Below are positions 38,215 through 47,703 of a DNA stretch of 64,000 bases, one piece after another; the first letter of the stretch is position 1, and every line of letters starts with the position of its first letter. The notes below the pieces were generated by a model. That model was not told the origin of the DNA. It did not search any database and saw only the letters and a list, made by a program, of their open reading frames with translations. The stretch covers positions 682,001 to 746,000 of the forward strand of contig CAXHTR010000005.1 in the NCBI GenBank assembly GCA_964019655.1, in the 5' to 3' direction. The translations under genes and the position numbers were made by a program. This DNA is from Perkinsela sp. pyNocScin1 (lineage: Eukaryota; Euglenozoa; Kinetoplastea; Prokinetoplastida; Perkinselidae).

Positions 38215-38964
38215 ATGACCACACCTTTCCATCTTTTTTGGTGTACAGAGGCAGGGAAGGATGACATGGAACCCCAGCAGCGTCGATGCATGCGAAATCT
38301 CATTCAAGAGCCAATCATCGGTACAGACGAATTCAGAAACCATTATTTCACGCCCTTCACGCGAGACGACAATGACGTGTGTAATTTCCGGGGAGTGCGC
38401 TGCTCAGAAGGAGTGATGGAGCGCTTCATGCTCAAAAATCGTCGACACGAATACCGATTTAATGAGATTCATTGCATTCAGACACAGTGGCTGCCGAGCA
38501 CGCTGCAATTTGTCTACATTGACGCAATTACGCTGCTGAACGGATGGCAGTCGCAAAATCTCCCAAGGGAGCTTCGATTCTTCCACGTTTCATTTATTTC
38601 TGTCCGAACTTGGTCGGATGCAGGTAGTATCGATTTGCGAAAGCTGCCAAGCAAAATCGAGGAGCTGCATAGCTTCTTCGGCTGGTACTGTGGGAAGATC
38701 GTGCTTACGAACCTCCCATCGACATTGCGAACGCTGCAGATATTCAACGCTGAGACCAGCGCTGTTTACTACGACGCTATGCGCATTCCGATAGGTCTCG
38801 AGTACATGCGCTTCGTCCGTAATCGTGATGCATCGAAAGTACCACGAATGGTGAACATCGGGGTGAGCAAAGGTAATCTCAAGTTTCACACAAAGGGTGC
38901 TATGTCGATAGAAAACTCTCGCTTTTTAGAGTGGGTGCACGAAGGGCTGATGGATATCAACTAA
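38215..38964 (+). CDS. class B LRR protein, 249 aa
   Basis: Opens MTTPFHLFWCTEAGKDDMEPQQRRCMRNLI; the leader is weak. The element IIGTDEFRNHYF precedes the cap VCNFRGVRCSEGVMERFML, as in the gene at 30436. Landmarks: TQWLPSTLQFVYIDAITLLNGWQSQNLPRELRFFHV, LRKLPSKIEELHSFFGWYCGKIVLTNLPSTLRTLQI. The tail is charged. Last gene of its plus-strand cluster. Confidence 0.87.
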   Translation: MTTPFHLFWCTEAGKDDMEPQQRRCMRNLIQEPIIGTDEFRNHYFTPFTRDDNDVCNFRGVRCSEGVMERFMLKNRRHEYRFNEIHCIQTQWLPSTLQFVYIDAITLLNGWQSQNLPRELRFFHVSFISVRTWSDAGSIDLRKLPSKIEELHSFFGWYCGKIVLTNLPSTLRTLQIFNAETSAVYYDAMRIPIGLEYMRFVRNRDASKVPRMVNIGVSKGNLKFHTKGAMSIENSRFLEWVHEGLMDIN

Positions 38965-39268
38965 ATGACAGAAGATTACTTCATATGGATATGACCAATC
39001 GAAAACCTATCATAGGAAGGAGCCTGATCGTAGAATTTTCATTCAGGAAGTGCCTCCTTGCGCCTAAAAATTTTCAAATGCCATCAAAAGTTGGATAGCA
39101 GGTTCCCCTGTTGTAACCTTCCCAGGCCAATGGATCGCAAATTTCATAAAATCAGGCATTGAAACTTTTACGTTTCAGATTTAAGTAAAATAAACTCATC
39201 TCGAGTTTTCGTGAAGCATCTAATTTCATTCAGATATTGTCACTATGCATTATGAATGTAATAAGCCT
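38965..39268. other. convergent strand-switch region, 304 bp
   Basis: AT-rich spacer between two converging LRR genes. Nothing else recognised. Confidence 0.4.
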
Positions 39269-40102
39269 CTAATTCCGATCGAACTTCTGCAGTATGTTTC
39301 CGTCTTCATCAACGACAGCAGTAATGGCATTCCCGTGGAGCATCACAGTGCTTGCGATGCCGCTGTGGACGACAGCGGTCCCCGCAAAATTGTTACTGAA
39401 GGCTCGAATGCCCTGCAGACACCATGGGGGATTCTCTATTTTGAAATCGCCTCTAAAGGCGTTTCCGTCGAGAAAGAGCATCTGCATCCGGCGAGGCAGC
39501 TTATCGAGACAGACTTCTCCGAAGAAGCGATTCTCGCCAATATCGAGGGTTTGCATCGTACTTGGTAGAGATTGCAGGTCAACTGTCCCCGTGCATGCGT
39601 TTCCGCGAAGAAGCAACTCTTTCATCTTTTGCGGGAGCCGCGTGAGGTCGCAGCTGCCCTCGAAAGCATTCTCAGATAGATCCATGAAAGTGAGTGAGGC
39701 AGGAAAGTCATCGAGTGGAATAGCGCCCTCGAAATTATTGTCGCGAATGTTGAACTTTTCGAGCACCTGTGAAAGAACATGCGCGTCAAGCGTTCCACTG
39801 AGGCTCCGCGACACAACAACGAAATGCGTGACGTTTGGGGGGATGTAGTCAAACGACATTGAGCCGGTAAAGAACACTGCTGGATGGAATTTTATGACTC
39901 GCCGCTTCGCATCGCACCAAACGCCATCCCAAGAGCAAACAGACTGGAACTGTTCGTTATACTTGCGGATAGTCTCTTTTGACACTTCAGTGAGGTTGTC
40001 GAAGAGAAGCTCGAGGAGGTCTTGATCAGAGAGCATTGTCTTATCGACGCGGCCGAGTGCGGGGTCCATCGTGGCAACCACAGAGAAATTTACGTACTCC
40101 AT
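39269..40102 (-). CDS. class A LRR protein with Cys cap, 277 aa
   Basis: Start placed at the ATG at 40102 (MEYVNFSVVATMDPALGRVDKTMLSDQDLLELL). The frame stays open 130 codons upstream, overlapping the neighbouring gene, but that part has no family features. The cap VCSWDGVWCDAKRRVIKF has both Cys. Seven LRRs follow, with GSCDLTRLPQKM as in the gene at 20094, then GNAITAVVDEDGNIL. These two are paralogues. Confidence 0.89.
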   Translation of the reverse strand: MEYVNFSVVATMDPALGRVDKTMLSDQDLLELLFDNLTEVSKETIRKYNEQFQSVCSWDGVWCDAKRRVIKFHPAVFFTGSMSFDYIPPNVTHFVVVSRSLSGTLDAHVLSQVLEKFNIRDNNFEGAIPLDDFPASLTFMDLSENAFEGSCDLTRLPQKMKELLLRGNACTGTVDLQSLPSTMQTLDIGENRFFGEVCLDKLPRRMQMLFLDGNAFRGDFKIENPPWCLQGIRAFSNNFAGTAVVHSGIASTVMLHGNAITAVVDEDGNILQKFDRN

Positions 40103-40250
40103 CTGTAAGCTTGTATCAGAGGTTATATAGGAAATACCAAATGATGAAGGGGTGGTGAACTTGAATAAAGGTGGACTTCGTATGTATGCACAGAGGGGCC
40201 AAAAAGTATGATTTGTGTTGACGCAGCAGTCATCTCTCGAATTCGCCTTT

Positions 40251-41012
40251 TTATCGCCTGCTATCGATTTCATCTCCAGGCATATTGCGCCAGTCATCAA
40301 CAGCGAATCCTCGAATCTTTTCGAAATCTGACCAGTGATGCGAGTCCCCGAGGTGCTGTACGTATCTTCCGCGCTCGATACGAGGATCGAACTGTGATCC
40401 GTCGACAAGCATATAGTCAACCATTTGAGCGCCAGTTTCAACGATTCGAACTCTTTCGATCGACTTCGGAATCGCAGCGTTGTCAACAATGACAGTGGAT
40501 ATCAGAACACCCCATAGCTGGAGCAAGCGCATCGCTTTCGGAAGCTCGGTTAGATCTATCACGCCCTGGATGTTCTGCATGGAGTGAAGCTCTTCCATAT
40601 GTACAGGAAGTTTGCGCAAGTCAATTGATACAATGTCAGAAGAGGTGATGAAGAGATAGCGAAGTTCTCGAGGGAGTGTCTCTGCAGTCCATGCGCTATC
40701 GAGGTTGACTGCGCAAAAATGGATGTGATACAGCGTGCTTGGCAGCATACGCATGCGTAGAGGCAGAACAGCTGTCAACTCATTCGATGTGATAAACGTG
40801 CGAATAATGCCCTTATGACATATTACTCCGCGCCAGGCACACTCATCATCCGCATCTTCTCTATTCTGGATAAGGCGGCTCCTCGCGCAGTCCCATGCTT
40901 CTCCATTCGGTGCAGCGAGGATGCTGTGCATAAGTCTGCGCTGGAAAATCTTTTCTTCGTCCGCGATAGGGGCGCCAATTTCAGAGGCTAGTGTGAAAAT
41001 CAAACTAAGCAT
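40251..41012 (-). CDS. class B LRR protein, 253 aa
   Basis: Opens MLSLIFTLASEIGAPIADEEKIFQRRLMHSIL. The cap ECAWRGVICHKGIIRTFITS and landmarks MRMLPSTLYHIHFCAVNLDSAWTAETLPRELRYLFI, LRKLPVHMEELHSMQNIQGVIDLTELPKAMRLLQL, IPKSIERVRIVETG are all present. It is strikingly close to the gene at 52771 (LMHRVLV, HFITSNDML, WTAETLPRELRYMFL, ESIKRIRIV), also on the minus strand and also 5' of a class A gene. Confidence 0.89.
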   Translation of the reverse strand: MLSLIFTLASEIGAPIADEEKIFQRRLMHSILAAPNGEAWDCARSRLIQNREDADDECAWRGVICHKGIIRTFITSNELTAVLPLRMRMLPSTLYHIHFCAVNLDSAWTAETLPRELRYLFITSSDIVSIDLRKLPVHMEELHSMQNIQGVIDLTELPKAMRLLQLWGVLISTVIVDNAAIPKSIERVRIVETGAQMVDYMLVDGSQFDPRIERGRYVQHLGDSHHWSDFEKIRGFAVDDWRNMPGDEIDSRR

Positions 41013-41107
41013 TGAGTTTGAAAAACATTGCGCTGAAATGATAAACAGTAACTGATATTATAGAATAGTGAGACACCATGGAGAAATTTTTAGGGTAAAT
41101 TATGAAT

Positions 41108-41857
41108 TTATACTTGAATTATGTCTAGTGCTCTGCCCTTAACACGTTTTTTGCCTCCTGGAAGTACATTTAGTCGACAATCGGGCTGCTCACCGTTAAT
41201 TTCACGGATACTTGCGCCCTTAAATTTAGATATCTGAATGTACTCGAGATTCTCAGGTAGCATCATGTTTGCTAAGATAACTCCTGCAAAATCATTACTT
41301 GTCAAAGACAATTGCCTAAGATTTTGAGGCAGCCCGGTTAGATCTACAACCCCTGAAAAACAATTAACGGACAAGAAGCACTGCACAAGGCCCTCAGGAA
41401 AATTTCCACAATCTATTGTTCCTTCAAGATAATTAACTCGTAGGTGAAGATTATTGAGAGCCCTTGGAAGTTTTCTAGTTTGCAAGTGTCCATAGAGGGC
41501 CTGACAGTTGATCTTAAGGGTATGTAGTTCACTAGGGAACCAATGGAGCATAATTCTGCCCGGTCGATGATCTCCATTTTTCAGTAGCCTGCCTATGCGA
41601 ACATTTGGAGAGCTCCAATCAATCTCGTGGATGATATCCTGTTCACAATGTACATGATTCCACTCGCATGGATTATCAACACTTTCAGCGTTTGGCGCGA
41701 TTCGCATCCGAGAAAGACATGCACCTATCCCATCGTTATTCCCTTTTTTAAAAAGATTCATCATGCAAGCTTTTTGCATCATTAGATCTTTCGGGCTGTC
41801 TATACAATGGATATCTTTTCCCAACGCAGAAAAGGTCGCAAATGCGTGCAGAATCAT
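41108..41857 (-). CDS. LRR protein with Cys cap, intermediate type, 249 aa
   Basis: Opens MILHAFATFSALGKDIHCIDSPKDLMMQKACMMNLF, a class B-like front. The cap PCEWNHVHCEQDIIHEIDW lacks the central Gly. The LRRs are more regular than in class B (LPRALNNLHLRVNYLEGTIDCGN, FPEGLVQCFLSVNCFSGVVDLTG, LPQNLRQLSLTSNDFAGVIL), so it mixes both classes. It ends with a basic tail (GGKKRVKGRALDIIQV). First gene of the minus cluster. Confidence 0.86.
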   Translation of the reverse strand: MILHAFATFSALGKDIHCIDSPKDLMMQKACMMNLFKKGNNDGIGACLSRMRIAPNAESVDNPCEWNHVHCEQDIIHEIDWSSPNVRIGRLLKNGDHRPGRIMLHWFPSELHTLKINCQALYGHLQTRKLPRALNNLHLRVNYLEGTIDCGNFPEGLVQCFLSVNCFSGVVDLTGLPQNLRQLSLTSNDFAGVILANMMLPENLEYIQISKFKGASIREINGEQPDCRLNVLPGGKKRVKGRALDIIQV

Positions 41858-42529
41858 AAGGTAAATCTACGAAATGTCCGAAAAGTCAAAAAAGAAAACC
41901 CTATCGCTATCATATAGCACTACATGGTGATCGCCATCTGGTCTGTTTAAAAACAAAAGCCCTAGGTAAAATTTACTATCTTTCCATGCCCTGGCAGTGA
42001 GAGCCCCTGCTCGAATATTACTTTCTTATTGCAATAAACTTTCGACGCTATTTCATCGTTTTGTGTAATTAGGAGCAGCTGGAACGCTATCTACGTGGAG
42101 CAGTAATAAGTGCAACACCAGAACAAAAATTAGTGCAACGCTATTAGGATCAGAATTATGTGACGAAATGTAGTTTTAGTATTTTTTGGACCGCCAGTAA
42201 TAGGTAAGTGAAAATGTTGATGGACATGCCACAACTCGGTTCCTCACATATTCATTAATAGAGATGAGATAGAATGTGTTCGTCTATATCTTGAGCTCAA
42301 CGAGTAGATGTACTCTATTTTGACACACATCTTACACTTTTAGCTAGCGAAAAACTTTTTCATCGTAGCTAATATCGTGCCGATTGGAATCATAATTCTA
42401 CCCTTTTTACTTCCACCCATCTCATTATCTAAATGAGAAACCGTGATCCTAATTTCAACTTCTAATTTCAACCGATACATACCGCAAATCTCATACATTT
42501 TTCATCACGAAGCAGCATTTTTTAAAAAA
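41858..42529. other. divergent strand-switch region, 672 bp
   Basis: Between the starts of minus- and plus-strand LRR clusters. It holds two AGTGCAAC copies near 42106-42148, which recall the TGCAAC repeats in the divergent regions at 7 and 22 kb but do not form the same hairpin. No coding remnant seen. Confidence 0.45.
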
Positions 42530-43444
42530 ATGGAGTTCGTATCAAGATTGATTCTGAGCATAGATTCTTCCAGTAGCAGAGTTGATGGATACTCCTTATC
42601 TGATCAAGACAGAATGGAGCTACTCATCGATGGATTTTCTTCTGATTCAAAACAAAGATATAAGAACGACAAAGGCTTCTACATCGATGTTTGTGAATGG
42701 AATGGAGTAAAGTGTGATTCAAAAGGTAGTATCACTAGGGTGGAATACTACAACACCTTAGATTTTACCTATCAAGGGAGAATCGAATTATCTTATCTTC
42801 CTCAAACTGTTGTAAGAGTCTTCGGAGAGAGCCTTCAGATTGATGGAACTGTCGATGCATATAGCCTTCCCCAGTCCCTGGAAGAGCTCATGCTTCCGTA
42901 CGCAAGGCTCTCAGGATGTGTTGAAATGAGCGCTTTGCCGAGAAACATGCGTAATCTTACCCTCAGGAATAATTTGCTCGAAGGAGAGATCAACCTCACG
43001 AATTTGCCTAAAGAGTTGGAGTTTCTCGATCTGGGTAATAACAATTTTAGAGGCTGCATTAACCTTAAGCTCCTTCCATCAAAACTCTTCGAGGTTCATC
43101 TATCGGGCAATCATCTGTGTGGTAATATTGACTTAAACTTCCTTCCTGACTCGCTATCTGATCTGTATGTCGACAGTAATGAACTCTGTGGAGAGATTGA
43201 GATTTTGCACCCACCAGCGTCGCTTGAAATGATCGATGTATCGAAGAATCGATTTTTTGGGGAAGCAAGAATAAGTCAAATTGTGAAGAGAGTGAATTTA
43301 CAGCTCAATGATATCCAATCTGTCATCGATGAGCATGGAAAGAAGCACATGTATGAAGAGCGTATGCTTTCTGGTGATGTTTGTGATTATTCATCAGATT
43401 GGAAGAATGGTCGATACATGCCAGATATTTCCATAGGTGTTTAA
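42530..43444 (+). CDS. class A LRR protein with Cys cap, 304 aa
   Basis: First suitable ATG at 42530 (MEFVSRLILSIDSSSSRVDGYSLSDQDRMELLI); the upstream frame begins at a GTG. The cap VCEWNGVKCDSKGSITRVEY has both Cys. Eight LRRs follow, and the cap LNDIQSVIDEHGKKH ends the fold; a further 35-residue tail follows (MLSGDVCDYSSDWKNGR). More AT-rich in codon use than most relatives. Confidence 0.88.
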   Translation: MEFVSRLILSIDSSSSRVDGYSLSDQDRMELLIDGFSSDSKQRYKNDKGFYIDVCEWNGVKCDSKGSITRVEYYNTLDFTYQGRIELSYLPQTVVRVFGESLQIDGTVDAYSLPQSLEELMLPYARLSGCVEMSALPRNMRNLTLRNNLLEGEINLTNLPKELEFLDLGNNNFRGCINLKLLPSKLFEVHLSGNHLCGNIDLNFLPDSLSDLYVDSNELCGEIEILHPPASLEMIDVSKNRFFGEARISQIVKRVNLQLNDIQSVIDEHGKKHMYEERMLSGDVCDYSSDWKNGRYMPDISIGV

Positions 43445-43574
43445 GTGGGGTAAAGTATAAACCCAATTTCTTCATGTATGTTCACGCTTACTGTATTTTT
43501 AATGACGCTCATCATACCCTGGTTCCACATCCATCAGCTCATATTCATCATTTTATCGCTTTTCATCAACTAAA

Positions 43575-44366
43575 ATGAACATGACCCTTCTTTTGCTTTT
43601 CGCTGACACCAGTGCTATCGGCCGCTTCGATTCTGCTTGTCTATCGGAGCAAGATCGTATGGAGCTTATCGTCACTGCGTTCGCAGACCTAACAAGCTTT
43701 CAAAACGAGGATGGGATATTTCTTCCTGTGGAGAAGTGGTACGGTGTTGAAACTGGTGAGAGCGGTAAAATCATTACCATATCCTGGCTTACACGATCTG
43801 CATATCCCAGAAGATTTGCTGGTCTTTGGGCGGGAAGAGCTGTTGAGACCCATGGTCTTCAGGTCGGTGGGTCAATCAATGTGGATTTCTTGCCAGAATG
43901 CCTCCAAAATTTCCGTGCGTCTGCATTGCAGCTAAAGGGGACGATCAACACTTCGCTCCTTCCGCGTACACTTGCTCGACTCACATGCGATGGGAACAGA
44001 CTGCACGGGACTTTCGAAATCAGTGGGCTACCGGCTGAAATGATTTTCATTGACATTCAGCGCAATCATTTTTTCGGAACGCTCGATTTTTCTTCGATGC
44101 CTCGAAAACTAGACTCGTTTAGCGCAAATGAAAACAGTTTTTCCGGGAGTGTGGATTTCGCTGCTCTACCGGCCTGCATGACCTACCTCGATTTGAGGAA
44201 CAACGCGCTTGAGGGTTCTGTCCATTTAGGCAATATTGATAGAGACTTCGTGTACTTTGATATTTGGGGCAATAACTTTGTCTCACCGGGCGGAGCACCA
44301 GAATCACCCAAGCCCAGCAATGATACCATGGATGAGAACATGAAGGGTTTTTTAGCAGATGTTTAG
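43575..44366 (+). CDS. class A LRR protein, 263 aa
   Basis: Opens MNMTLLLLFADTSAIGRFDSACLSEQDRMELIV. The cap KWYGVETGESGKIITISW lacks Cys. An insertion with WAGRAVETHGLQVGG sits before INVDFLPECLQNF. Six LRRs follow (FSSMPRKLDSFSANENSFSG and others). The end departs from the family: after LGNIDRDFVYFDIWGNNF comes a Pro/Ser-rich acidic tail (PGGAPESPKPSND), so the last repeat may have been replaced. Confidence 0.87.
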   Translation: MNMTLLLLFADTSAIGRFDSACLSEQDRMELIVTAFADLTSFQNEDGIFLPVEKWYGVETGESGKIITISWLTRSAYPRRFAGLWAGRAVETHGLQVGGSINVDFLPECLQNFRASALQLKGTINTSLLPRTLARLTCDGNRLHGTFEISGLPAEMIFIDIQRNHFFGTLDFSSMPRKLDSFSANENSFSGSVDFAALPACMTYLDLRNNALEGSVHLGNIDRDFVYFDIWGNNFVSPGGAPESPKPSNDTMDENMKGFLADV

Positions 44367-44911
44367 AAGGGTAATATTGATAAGAATTTTGTGATCATTT
44401 CATTCATTAAGCCTGTCTATTCTTGCTTTGTCTTAATTGAACACACCTTTCGTAATCTTGCATTTGAAATGTAAACCGACCTCACACCACACAAGACCTG
44501 TTGTAGTAAGTCTTGATGGAGCGTACTTTCAGTGAATCATGCTCGGGTGGTTTATCTCTGCGTACAGAAGTGGATTTCTGTGACTCGAACATCGGTCAGC
44601 AGAGTTATTGATCAAAATACTCAAAAACATTCTAAGGAATAATGTTCTGATGAACTTTGCAAGTCTACCGAACTGTATATAAAGGTGCAGTCCGCCAGAG
44701 ATATCAACCTCATAGCAACTATCTCATTTTTATGCGTGGTAAGGGCATGATTATTGAAAGAAATATATGTAATGTTTATGCATTGGTTAAGGACCTTATA
44801 TGGTTAAACTGGGTGCTACTCAAGCGTAAATTACCCAGTCCCTTCTTTCAATTTGCTTTGCGAAGACTAAAACATGTACTTTCTTTTTCACATCTACTTA
44901 TCAAGCGCTAA
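44367..44911. other. intergenic, 545 bp
   Basis: Between two plus-strand LRR genes. An open frame at 44657-44911 lacks an ATG near its start and shows no family motif, so it is not called. Nothing else recognised. Confidence 0.4.
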
Positions 44912-45730
44912 ATGCTCGATTCACTTTGCTTCCTTGCCTTAGCCTGTACGGACTCTTGTGCAGAAGCGATAGAGACAAGGCAGGCTCAGCTCATGCGTGA
45001 GGCACTCAAGGCCAACATGCTCGCGTCCCCGGAGGATAACGCCAGGCTTTGGAACTACCTCTGCACTGGGGCTCATCAACCACCCAACCCATGCATGTGG
45101 CGTGGTGTCGAATGCACAGACGGCATCGTTACAACCTTTGTTTTCGTTCGCACATTCCATGAGGGCCACTGGCGAACGCCCAATAACTGGGAGATCGAGG
45201 TGGACTACCTACCGAGCACACTGTGCTTCTTGCACCTGCAGTTCATCCGTCTCATCGACGAATGGGTGCCGGAGCGGCTCCCACGTGACTTGCGGTATTT
45301 CTTCTCGATGACCAACTACATCTTTCAGCACAGTGAGACGCAGCGCGGGCTTAACCTGCGAAAGCTCCCACAGAAACTCGAAGAGTTGATCGTATTCCAG
45401 GCGTGGTTCGCAGGCAACCTACTCATTGACTCTCTCCCACCGTCACTGCGCCTCCTGAATCTGCGCATGGAGCAGCCAAAACAAATTTTCATTTCGAATG
45501 AGGCACTCCCTGACAGTCTGGAAACGCTCGCGCTTTTTTCGCACGATTCCAAGGCCAAAATATACGAGCTATCCGGAGAGAAGCTAGATCCCCGCGTGAC
45601 AAAGCGAAATATCGACGCCCGAAAGCTTTCGGGGAGGTATCAGACGTTTGAAGCACAGACAGATGCGATCGTCGCGGAGTTCGGAGATGATTCACCGCCA
45701 TCCTACTTCAAGCCAGCGTGGGAGAATTAG
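44912..45730 (+). CDS. class B LRR protein, 272 aa
   Basis: Opens MLDSLCFLALACTDSCAEAIETRQAQLMREAL, a clear short signal-like leader. The cap PCMWRGVECTDGIVTTFVF is textbook class B. Landmarks: VDYLPSTLCFLHLQFIRLIDEWVPERLPRDLRYFFSM, LRKLPQKLEELIVFQAWFAGNLLIDSLPPSLRLLNL, LPDSLETLAL. The tail of about 65 residues is charged. It serves as the best class B reference in this window, with the interrupted gene at 53875 being a near relative (LPRALRYFFM). Confidence 0.9.
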   Translation: MLDSLCFLALACTDSCAEAIETRQAQLMREALKANMLASPEDNARLWNYLCTGAHQPPNPCMWRGVECTDGIVTTFVFVRTFHEGHWRTPNNWEIEVDYLPSTLCFLHLQFIRLIDEWVPERLPRDLRYFFSMTNYIFQHSETQRGLNLRKLPQKLEELIVFQAWFAGNLLIDSLPPSLRLLNLRMEQPKQIFISNEALPDSLETLALFSHDSKAKIYELSGEKLDPRVTKRNIDARKLSGRYQTFEAQTDAIVAEFGDDSPPSYFKPAWEN

Positions 45731-45857
45731 CTGAATCTTCAGCTTCACCTTCTCGAACAGGAAGCGCGCAATGAAAATGAATATAAAATGACTGCATTCG
45801 TATTCATCGGAAATCTATTTCGATTGGGTTTGAATTTATAAAAATAATATCTTGACG

Positions 45858-46676
45858 ATGCTCTTCGCAATAGCTGCTGATCTATCAAACCTTGGCCGGG
45901 TTGACTACGATGCCATGCCCGAGCAGACGCTCATGGAACTTCTCGTGCAGGATGTCAAGAACTTGCAGAGGATTCTCGATAAAGCCGGGGAATTCCTGGA
46001 CGTAGAGAAGTGGTCTGGCGTCTCTCTCAGTGAAGCTGGCGACATTACAGACATCAATTTCACGTCATATTACGACTGGGAAGGTGGGTTCGATGATGAC
46101 GGCGAAGTAGATATCGTCGACGTCTATAGGATCGGGCCTGATGGGAGCATCGACCTCCGCTGGATACCCCGTCGGGTCCGCTCCTTCAATATTGCATCAC
46201 TCGACCTCCGCGGCACAGTGGATACGCTCGCTCTCCCGAGAGAGCTTGTGCGTCTGAACATTGCAGAGAATCAACTTTCTGGGGAATTCGCCATCGAGCA
46301 CCTACCACCGACGCTGGAGCACATCAATATTGAGTATAATTTTTTTACGGGCTCCTTGAATATGGCATCTCTCCCCCCTGCAGCGACAGTTTTTCGAGCC
46401 GGGCATAGCAAATTTGAAGGCTCCATCGACCTGTCTCGTTTGCCTGCCGGTATGAAAGAAGTTTTTATAATGAAGGAAAAGTTGTCGGGGAGCATCGATT
46501 TGACACGCGTTCCTTCGACTTTGAAAAACTTAACATTAACGTTACTCGACATTAGCCAAGAGAAGCTGGTGATACGACCAGACTCTCTCGAAAGCTGTAC
46601 CATCAAGGTGGACAAAGAGCGCTTTCAGAAGATTGTTGACACGAATGGGGTGAATGTTGAATACCGGTTGTTCTAG
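45858..46676 (+). CDS. class A2 LRR protein, 272 aa
   Basis: First ATG at 45858 (MLFAIAADLSNLGRVDYDAMPEQTLMELLV). The cap KWSGVSLSEAGDITDINF is followed by the long acidic A2 insertion (DWEGGFDDDGEVDIVDVYRI) and then GSIDLRWIP. Six LRRs follow, and the end ISQEKLVIRPDS...FQKIVDTNGVN matches the minus-strand genes at 12609 and 13859. It proves that A2 members sit on both strands, 32 kb apart. Confidence 0.89.
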   Translation: MLFAIAADLSNLGRVDYDAMPEQTLMELLVQDVKNLQRILDKAGEFLDVEKWSGVSLSEAGDITDINFTSYYDWEGGFDDDGEVDIVDVYRIGPDGSIDLRWIPRRVRSFNIASLDLRGTVDTLALPRELVRLNIAENQLSGEFAIEHLPPTLEHINIEYNFFTGSLNMASLPPAATVFRAGHSKFEGSIDLSRLPAGMKEVFIMKEKLSGSIDLTRVPSTLKNLTLTLLDISQEKLVIRPDSLESCTIKVDKERFQKIVDTNGVNVEYRLF

Positions 46677-46784
46677 AATACGAAAGAAATGAGATACGCT
46701 TTTTTGACTATTTTGAGTGCACAGCGACATCAATTTCTTTCAATTCGTTTGAGTCTTATCAATTGAAAGTAATCAAATCTTCAA

Positions 46785-47624
46785 ATGCTCAACTTCATTG
46801 TGATCTCGAGTGTGGACTCCAATCTTGCGCGCGTGAGCAAAGCTTCACTTTCGCAACAAACGCTGATGGAGCTACTGGTACAGGACTTCAGCGAAATCGC
46901 GCAATATCAGTTTCAAGGGCGTGGGGCTGAGTTCCATCCGACATGTGAGTGGCGTGGCGTACAGTGCAACGATGACGATGAAGTCTTCGAGATATCGTGG
47001 GATGAAAGCTTCCCCGATCAGAAGGTCCCGATGGATTTCGCTTTCATACCACCAACTGTAACAACCTTTATGGTTTGCTACAATGATCTGGAATGTGCGG
47101 CGAATTTCAGCGAGCTCCCAGGGCATCTCGAGTACTTTCGAATTAACAGTGACAATCTGACGGGATCTGTCACGTTTGAGACGTTTCCACAAAGTGTTCA
47201 GTCGTTCTTCGCTTCTGATAATCGACTCTCAGGGAGTATACAGCTACAAAATCTCCCATGCGCAATAGAGCAGGTCGAGCTCAAAAAGAACTCTCTGACG
47301 GGAACTCTCGATCTTACAGGCTTACCAAAAACACTCGTCACCCTTGATCTTGGACAAAATTGTTTTTAAGGGACCGTGGACTTTCGTTATCTTCCACCGG
47401 GCATGGAAAATTGCATTCTTGACTTCAATGCACTGAGTGGCTCGTTGACGCTCACATCGCTCCCAGAAAGTTTGCACTGTCTTGCACTCAACCACAACCG
47501 ATTCTCAGGGGACGTAGTGGTGAAGCCTCGAGATGGGCAGCAAATATATCTCTACGTAAATGAATATGATAGGGTTGTCAATGAGGCGGGGCAGACTATT
47601 GAACATTGCTCTATTAGTGAATAG
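46785..47624 (+). pseudogene. class A LRR gene interrupted by one in-frame TAA
   Basis: Opens MLNFIVISSVDSNLARVSKASLSQQTLMELLV, with cap TCEWRGVQCNDDDEVFEISW (both Cys). LRRs run in one frame to NCF, then TAA at 47367-47369, then GTVDFRYLPPGMEN, two more repeats and the end YDRVVNEAGQTIEHCSISE. The stop sits at the x of NxFxG, a position commonly Glu in relatives, so GAA to TAA would explain it. No other damage. A truncated 194-aa product is possible. Confidence 0.78.
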
Positions 47625-47703
47625 AAAGCAAGTAGCTATGTGCACAAAATCGTAAACAATTACGTTAGAAAAATTACGCTGCTGACCTTTGGCTACAACT
47701 CAA

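Noticed and set aside
40103-40489. N-terminal extension of the gene at 39269 by 129 residues
   Set aside because: The frame is open but overlaps the 3' end of the neighbouring gene and lacks family motifs; ATG 40102 gives the standard class A start.
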